Positions 61,080-64,000 of a DNA stretch of 64,000 bases are shown piece by piece (the first letter of the stretch is position 1; every line of letters starts with the position of its first letter). Position numbers and translations under genes: made by a program. The notes under the pieces were generated by a model. The model searched no databases and was not told the origin of the DNA. It saw only the letters and a list, made by a program, of their open reading frames with translations. Source of the DNA: a virus; IMG/VR virus record IMGVR_UViG_3300032316_000329, positions 62,001-126,000 of that record; one strand, given 5' to 3'.

Positions 61080-62800
61080 TGATTACTTTTCATTATGTCA
61101 AGTGGAAAAACTTTTTATCTGCTGGTAATAATTTTACTGAGATAGAACTAGACACACACAAGAATACCCTTATTATGGGACACAATGGGTCGGGGAAGTC
61201 AACCTTCCTCGACGCATTAACTTTTGCTCTATTCGGCAAACCTTTTCGTAAGGTAAACAAGGGTAATGTCGTTAACTCTATCAACCAAAAGAACTGCGAG
61301 GTTCAGATTGAGTTTACTATTTCCAATAAGAGATACAAAGTTATTCGTGGTGTAAAACCGAACATCTTTGAAATCTTTTGTGAAAGTGTTATGGTGAATC
61401 AAGATGCGGCCGCCAAGGACTACCAGGATTACCTTGAGAAGCACATTCTCAAGATGAACTTTAAATCATTCACACAGATTGTTATTCTAGGATCGGCCTC
61501 GTTTACTCCGTTTATGCAACTATCTCCCAATGACCGTAGAACTATCATCGAGGATCTTTTAGATATCCAAATCTTCTCGGCTATGTCTACTGTTGTTAAG
61601 AACCGATTACAATTGAACCGTGAAGGCCTAGAGAAGAATAGAATTACACTTACCAGCAAAGAAGAAAATAAAACTTACATTGAAACTACCTTAGCATCAT
61701 TAAGAGTAAATAATGAAGATAAACTTTCTCAATTGAGAGAAAAAGAACAGGAACTAAAAGATAGTTTAGTTTCCGAAAAATCAACAATTTCCCAGTTAGA
61801 GAATCAAAGAGATAAAATTTTAGAGAATGGTATTGACCTTACACCATTAAAGTCTAAGCATTCCAAACTAATTGGTTTCAAGGCCAAAATGGAAGGTAAT
61901 ATTGAGCGTATTCAAAAAGATAACTCGTTTTTTGAGACGAATGATACTTGTCCCACTTGCCGTCAGAGCATTGAAGAATCATTCAAAAAAGAAACAATCA
62001 ATTCTAACGAAAAGAAGATTACAGAAATTGATGATGGACTAAATAAGGTTTCCGAACAGATAGACTCAGTTCTAGCCGAGATAGAGAAAATAGATGCTGT
62101 CCTCCGAGAGATCAACCAAATTAAAATGGATCTTTCATCTGCTAATTCTACCTATAACAATATCTCTAATAATCTTAAACAAATTGTGGGTCAGATTGAG
62201 ACCTTCGCAGGATCAGACAAGACAACACAAGATAGCGAACGACAACTTGAAACCGTCCAATATGATATTTCCACCCTCGAAGAAGAAAAGAAGGCCCTTC
62301 TAGATGAAAGACAATATGTGGATTTGGCAACAACTCTTCTTAAAGACGGTGGCATTAAGACCAAGATTATTAAACAATATCTACCTATCATCAATAAGCA
62401 TATCAACAAATACCTGGCCAAACTGGGTTTCTTTGTTAACTTTAACATCAATGAATCCTTTGAAGAATCTATCAAGTCTAGATACAGAGACGAGTTCTCC
62501 TATCACAATTTCTCCGAAGGTGAGAAGTTGCGAATTGATTTGGCCATTCTACTGACATGGAGACAAATTGCCAAACTAAAGAACTCCGTAAATGTTAACA
62601 TTATTGTGTTTGATGAAATCCTTGACCGTGCTATGGACAATACTGGCATTGACGAGTTTATGAAGATTATGTGGGATGACCTGGGTAAAGATTCCAATGT
62701 CTTTGTCATTTCTCATAAGGAAACTATGACCGAAAGATTCCAAAGGACTCTTCGTTTTGAAAAGGTGAAAAACTTTAGTAGCTTGACAAAAGAGACCTGA
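61079..62800 (+). CDS. 46: Recombination nuclease subunit gp46 (SbcC/Rad50-like)
   Basis: The product has 573 residues (T4 560) from the ATG overlapping the ftsH stop (TGATG). The N-terminal ATPase half has LIMGHNGSGKSTFLDAL (Walker A 34-41). Long coiled coils flank the zinc hook DTCPTCRQS (C291, C294). The C-terminal half has the signature NFSEGEKLRIDLAILL and Walker B VNIIVFDEILDRAMD. It partners gp47 in end resection. The coupling to ftsH by overlap suggests that the two are translated together. Confidence 0.9.
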   Translation: MITFHYVKWKNFLSAGNNFTEIELDTHKNTLIMGHNGSGKSTFLDALTFALFGKPFRKVNKGNVVNSINQKNCEVQIEFTISNKRYKVIRGVKPNIFEIFCESVMVNQDAAAKDYQDYLEKHILKMNFKSFTQIVILGSASFTPFMQLSPNDRRTIIEDLLDIQIFSAMSTVVKNRLQLNREGLEKNRITLTSKEENKTYIETTLASLRVNNEDKLSQLREKEQELKDSLVSEKSTISQLENQRDKILENGIDLTPLKSKHSKLIGFKAKMEGNIERIQKDNSFFETNDTCPTCRQSIEESFKKETINSNEKKITEIDDGLNKVSEQIDSVLAEIEKIDAVLREINQIKMDLSSANSTYNNISNNLKQIVGQIETFAGSDKTTQDSERQLETVQYDISTLEEEKKALLDERQYVDLATTLLKDGGIKTKIIKQYLPIINKHINKYLAKLGFFVNFNINESFEESIKSRYRDEFSYHNFSEGEKLRIDLAILLTWRQIAKLKNSVNVNIIVFDEILDRAMDNTGIDEFMKIMWDDLGKDSNVFVISHKETMTERFQRTLRFEKVKNFSSLTKET

Positions 62801-62811
62801 TAGTCTATGAT
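62783..62811 (+). promoter_or_regulatory. Host-type promoter after gp46
   Basis: TTGACA (62783-62788) inside the end of gp46, 17 bases, then TATGAT (62806-62811), 23 bases before the next gene. Confidence 0.75.
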
Positions 62812-62834
62812 ATAGACCGTCGAAAGGAAAATCT

Positions 62835-63134
62835 ATGTTCAATAAGGAAATGATCCGAACATTGGCTGAATCCGAACGAATGATGGACCGAGGCGAAACT
62901 CCATTTGTTTGGATGATGTCTAATGGCGGACAATATGAACGAATGGCCGTTGCTCCTCAAATTATGGAAGAATTAGGATTAGAACAAGGTCAAACAATTA
63001 ACACTATCATACAGGATGCCATAGCACAACTATCTTTACAATTACTTGCTGAAAGATTGGATAAACTTGTTGAACAGGCACAAGATAGTTTACTAGATGA
63101 AAACTTTGACTTTCGTAAGGAGATGGATAAGTGA
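62835..63134 (+). CDS. Unknown small helical protein
   Basis: The 99-residue protein has a clear ribosome-binding site (aaagga). FNKEMIRTLAESERMMDRGE, then FVWMMSNGGQYERMAVAPQI and a helical C-terminal (AQLSLQLLAERLDKLVEQAQ). It has no metal or nucleotide motif. It opens a run of small overlapping genes behind a host-type promoter, where early phages often place host-takeover proteins. The function is unknown. Confidence 0.5.
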   Translation: MFNKEMIRTLAESERMMDRGETPFVWMMSNGGQYERMAVAPQIMEELGLEQGQTINTIIQDAIAQLSLQLLAERLDKLVEQAQDSLLDENFDFRKEMDK

Positions 63135-63244
63135 TTACTATTGTATATAATACACAGTATGGTTATCAGACATATAATCTAGATAATCTTTGGACTGGCC
63201 TTTTGCAAATGGGTGATGTGAATGTTAACCTCGAAACAAATTGA
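63131..63244 (+). CDS. Tiny ORF overlapping its neighbours
   Basis: The frame encodes 37 residues from a GTG that overlaps the previous stop (GTGA): ITIVYNTQYGYQTYNLDNLW and a short end. It overlaps the next gene by 23 bases. It fills the only gap in an otherwise continuous series of coupled starts, which is the main support; protein production is unproven. Confidence 0.3.
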   Translation: MITIVYNTQYGYQTYNLDNLWTGLLQMGDVNVNLETN

Positions 63245-63461
63245 ATTTTTCTTTGAGTGGGTTTCTACCTTCATTCTGTTGGCAGGTGCTGCTCTAACAT
63301 CTTTAAACATCTATCCTATGAATGTCTTCCTTTCATTGGCAGGCAATCTAGGGTGGTTAGTAGTTTCTCTAATGTGGCGTAAGCCCTCACTAATAGTAAT
63401 CCAGTTAGTGATATCCTTTATCTATGTTGCTGGTCTAATCGATAAAGGAGTTATTCTATGA
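63222..63461 (+). CDS. Small membrane protein
   Basis: The protein has 79 residues. Three hydrophobic stretches (WVSTFILLAGAALTSLNIYP, NVFLSLAGNLGWLVVSLMW, LIVIQLVISFIYVAGLI) suggest two to three membrane passes. No catalytic motif. The stop overlaps the next tiny frame. The role is unknown; small membrane proteins are common in early phage regions. Confidence 0.55.
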   Translation: MLTSKQIEFFFEWVSTFILLAGAALTSLNIYPMNVFLSLAGNLGWLVVSLMWRKPSLIVIQLVISFIYVAGLIDKGVIL

Positions 63462-63565
63462 GATATAATCACTGGTTCTGGAATAGTAGATTTATGAATT
63501 GCGTGGCCCGTTTATTCGTCAATGCTAACAACTATATCTGGAGTAAGCAGTATGGCAAAAACTGA
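63458..63565 (+). CDS. Tiny aromatic-rich ORF
   Basis: The frame encodes 35 residues from an ATG overlapping the membrane gene stop (ATGA): RYNHWFWNSRFMNCVARLFV and NNYIWSKQYGKN. It has a good upstream aaaggag. It overlaps the next gene by 14 bases. The expression is plausible from coupling; the function is unknown. Confidence 0.35.
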   Translation: MRYNHWFWNSRFMNCVARLFVNANNYIWSKQYGKN

Positions 63566-63728
63566 TCCATATAAAACACATAGTTATTCCCAAGATTACA
63601 TATTGATGACTGCCTTTCAAACAGAAATTAATAGCTTGACAGTCCGCAAAAATAATGATAATATAACACCTATAGTTGAAGAATACCTTAGAGACCGTGT
63701 AAAAGAGATTAAAGAACGATGGAAGTAA
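63552..63728 (+). CDS. Small unknown protein
   Basis: The protein has 58 residues from the ATG at 63552 (GGAG eight bases before). AKTDPYKTHSYSQDYILMTA, then a charged helix (EEYLRDRVKEIKERWK). It overlaps both neighbours. I do not recognise it. Confidence 0.45.
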   Translation: MAKTDPYKTHSYSQDYILMTAFQTEINSLTVRKNNDNITPIVEEYLRDRVKEIKERWK

Positions 63729-63898
63729 ATGTCGGCGACTTCTACTACCATAAACATATGTATCAAAAGTTCCAAGTTATGGCGATTGATAGTAATTATG
63801 TATGGTTGAAAAGTGAAGAATATTACCTCACTACAACTATAGGCGAATTGGAGAAAGAAAAGGCACCACTGCCTTTACCTGATAATGGAGTTAAGTGA
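63719..63898 (+). CDS. Small unknown protein
   Basis: The frame encodes 59 residues from an ATG overlapping the previous gene by ten bases. EVNVGDFYYHKHMYQKFQVM, then YVWLKSEEYYLTTTIGELEK and a Pro-rich end. The pattern VGDFYYHKHMYQKFQVM recalls small SH3-like phage proteins that start V-G-D-x-Y, but this is tentative. Confidence 0.45.
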   Translation: MEVNVGDFYYHKHMYQKFQVMAIDSNYVWLKSEEYYLTTTIGELEKEKAPLPLPDNGVK

Positions 63899-64000
63899 TT
63901 GGCAAAAAGTGAAGATGAACTAAAAGATGTTGAACGCCAGTGGGATCAGTTTCAAGAAACATTTGTAGCACCAGAGGCCCTTAATGATGACCAACTAAAA
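63899..64000 (+). CDS. Unknown protein, 3' truncated by window edge
   Basis: A TTG directly after the previous stop, with ggag upstream, opens a frame that continues to the end of the window: AKSEDELKDVERQWDQFQET and a further 14 residues. Too short to classify. It continues the coupled series of small genes. Confidence 0.35.
   Translation, partial: MAKSEDELKDVERQWDQFQETFVAPEALNDDQLK

Noticed and set aside
1-64000. Cyanophage host assignment
   Set aside because: Core gene order is cyanophage-like, but no photosynthesis or cyanobacterial carbon-metabolism gene is seen here, so the host is left open.
1-64000. tRNA genes, insertion sequences and integrase
   Set aside because: I saw no cloverleaf, transposase or integrase motif while reading the window; a dedicated tRNA scan was not possible.

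Overview
The window is a 64 kb internal piece of the genome of a T4-like contractile-tailed phage, of the type related to marine T4-like cyanophages. The evidence is the gene order gp13-gp14-gp15, gp16-gp17-gp18-gp19-gp20, prohead core genes, gp21-gp22-gp23-gp3-uvsY-uvsW, gp55, gp47 and gp46. The phage also has the long Ala/Asn-repeat fibre proteins, Peptidase_S74-type fibre tails and DUF4815-like structural protein common in that group. No photosynthesis gene is present, so a cyanobacterial host is not indicated. The ADP-heptose genes and heptosyltransferase-like protein point to a Gram-negative host, or one with heptose-containing surface glycans. The sequence is AT-rich by eye and both window edges cut a gene.

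Layout. (1) 1-28 kb is a very large adhesion region on the + strand. It holds two large virion proteins, then a mosaic of Ala/Asn-repeat fibres, three glycine-rich fibres, three RCC1 seven-bladed-propeller proteins, small putative fibre chaperones, and four 2-oxoglutarate/Fe(II) oxygenase-like proteins plus one suspected relative. Three oxygenases lie in tandem directly upstream of a glycine-rich fibre that carries collagen-like Gly-Asn-Pro repeats. (2) 28.0-32.3 kb is a translationally coupled + strand cassette: methyltransferase, TPR/GT9-like glycosyltransferase, YkgJ-type Cys-cluster protein, GT2-like glycosyltransferase, sulfotransferase and APS-kinase-like P-loop protein. (3) 32.2-34.6 kb is the only clear minus-strand operon: HldE, cupin and HldD, the ADP-heptose enzymes. 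(4) 34.6-54.3 kb holds the neck, terminase, sheath, tube, portal, prohead core, protease, scaffold, capsid and tail-completion genes, with one more S74 fibre between gp15 and gp16. (5) 54.3-64 kb is the recombination/regulation block: uvsY, uvsW, gp55 sigma, gp47, a full-length FtsH protease, gp46 and a run of tiny overlapping ORFs.

Regulation seen in the sequence. Many structural genes are preceded on the + strand by CTAAATA or ATAAATA, a likely T4-type late promoter that would be read with gp55. Genes in the last block and the minus-strand operon are instead preceded by host-type -35/-10 pairs with exactly 17 bp between them. At 34.58-34.61 kb the two kinds of promoter overlap on opposite strands.

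Most notable points: an in-frame TAA inside the essential portal gene; the pairing of putative prolyl hydroxylases with an X-Pro-Gly-rich fibre; a combined sulfation and ADP-heptose glycan cassette; three neighbouring RCC1 adhesin-like propellers; FtsH between the two SbcCD-like subunits; and a probable nested gp67-like start inside a larger head gene. All functional names come from reading motifs by eye; no database search was run.
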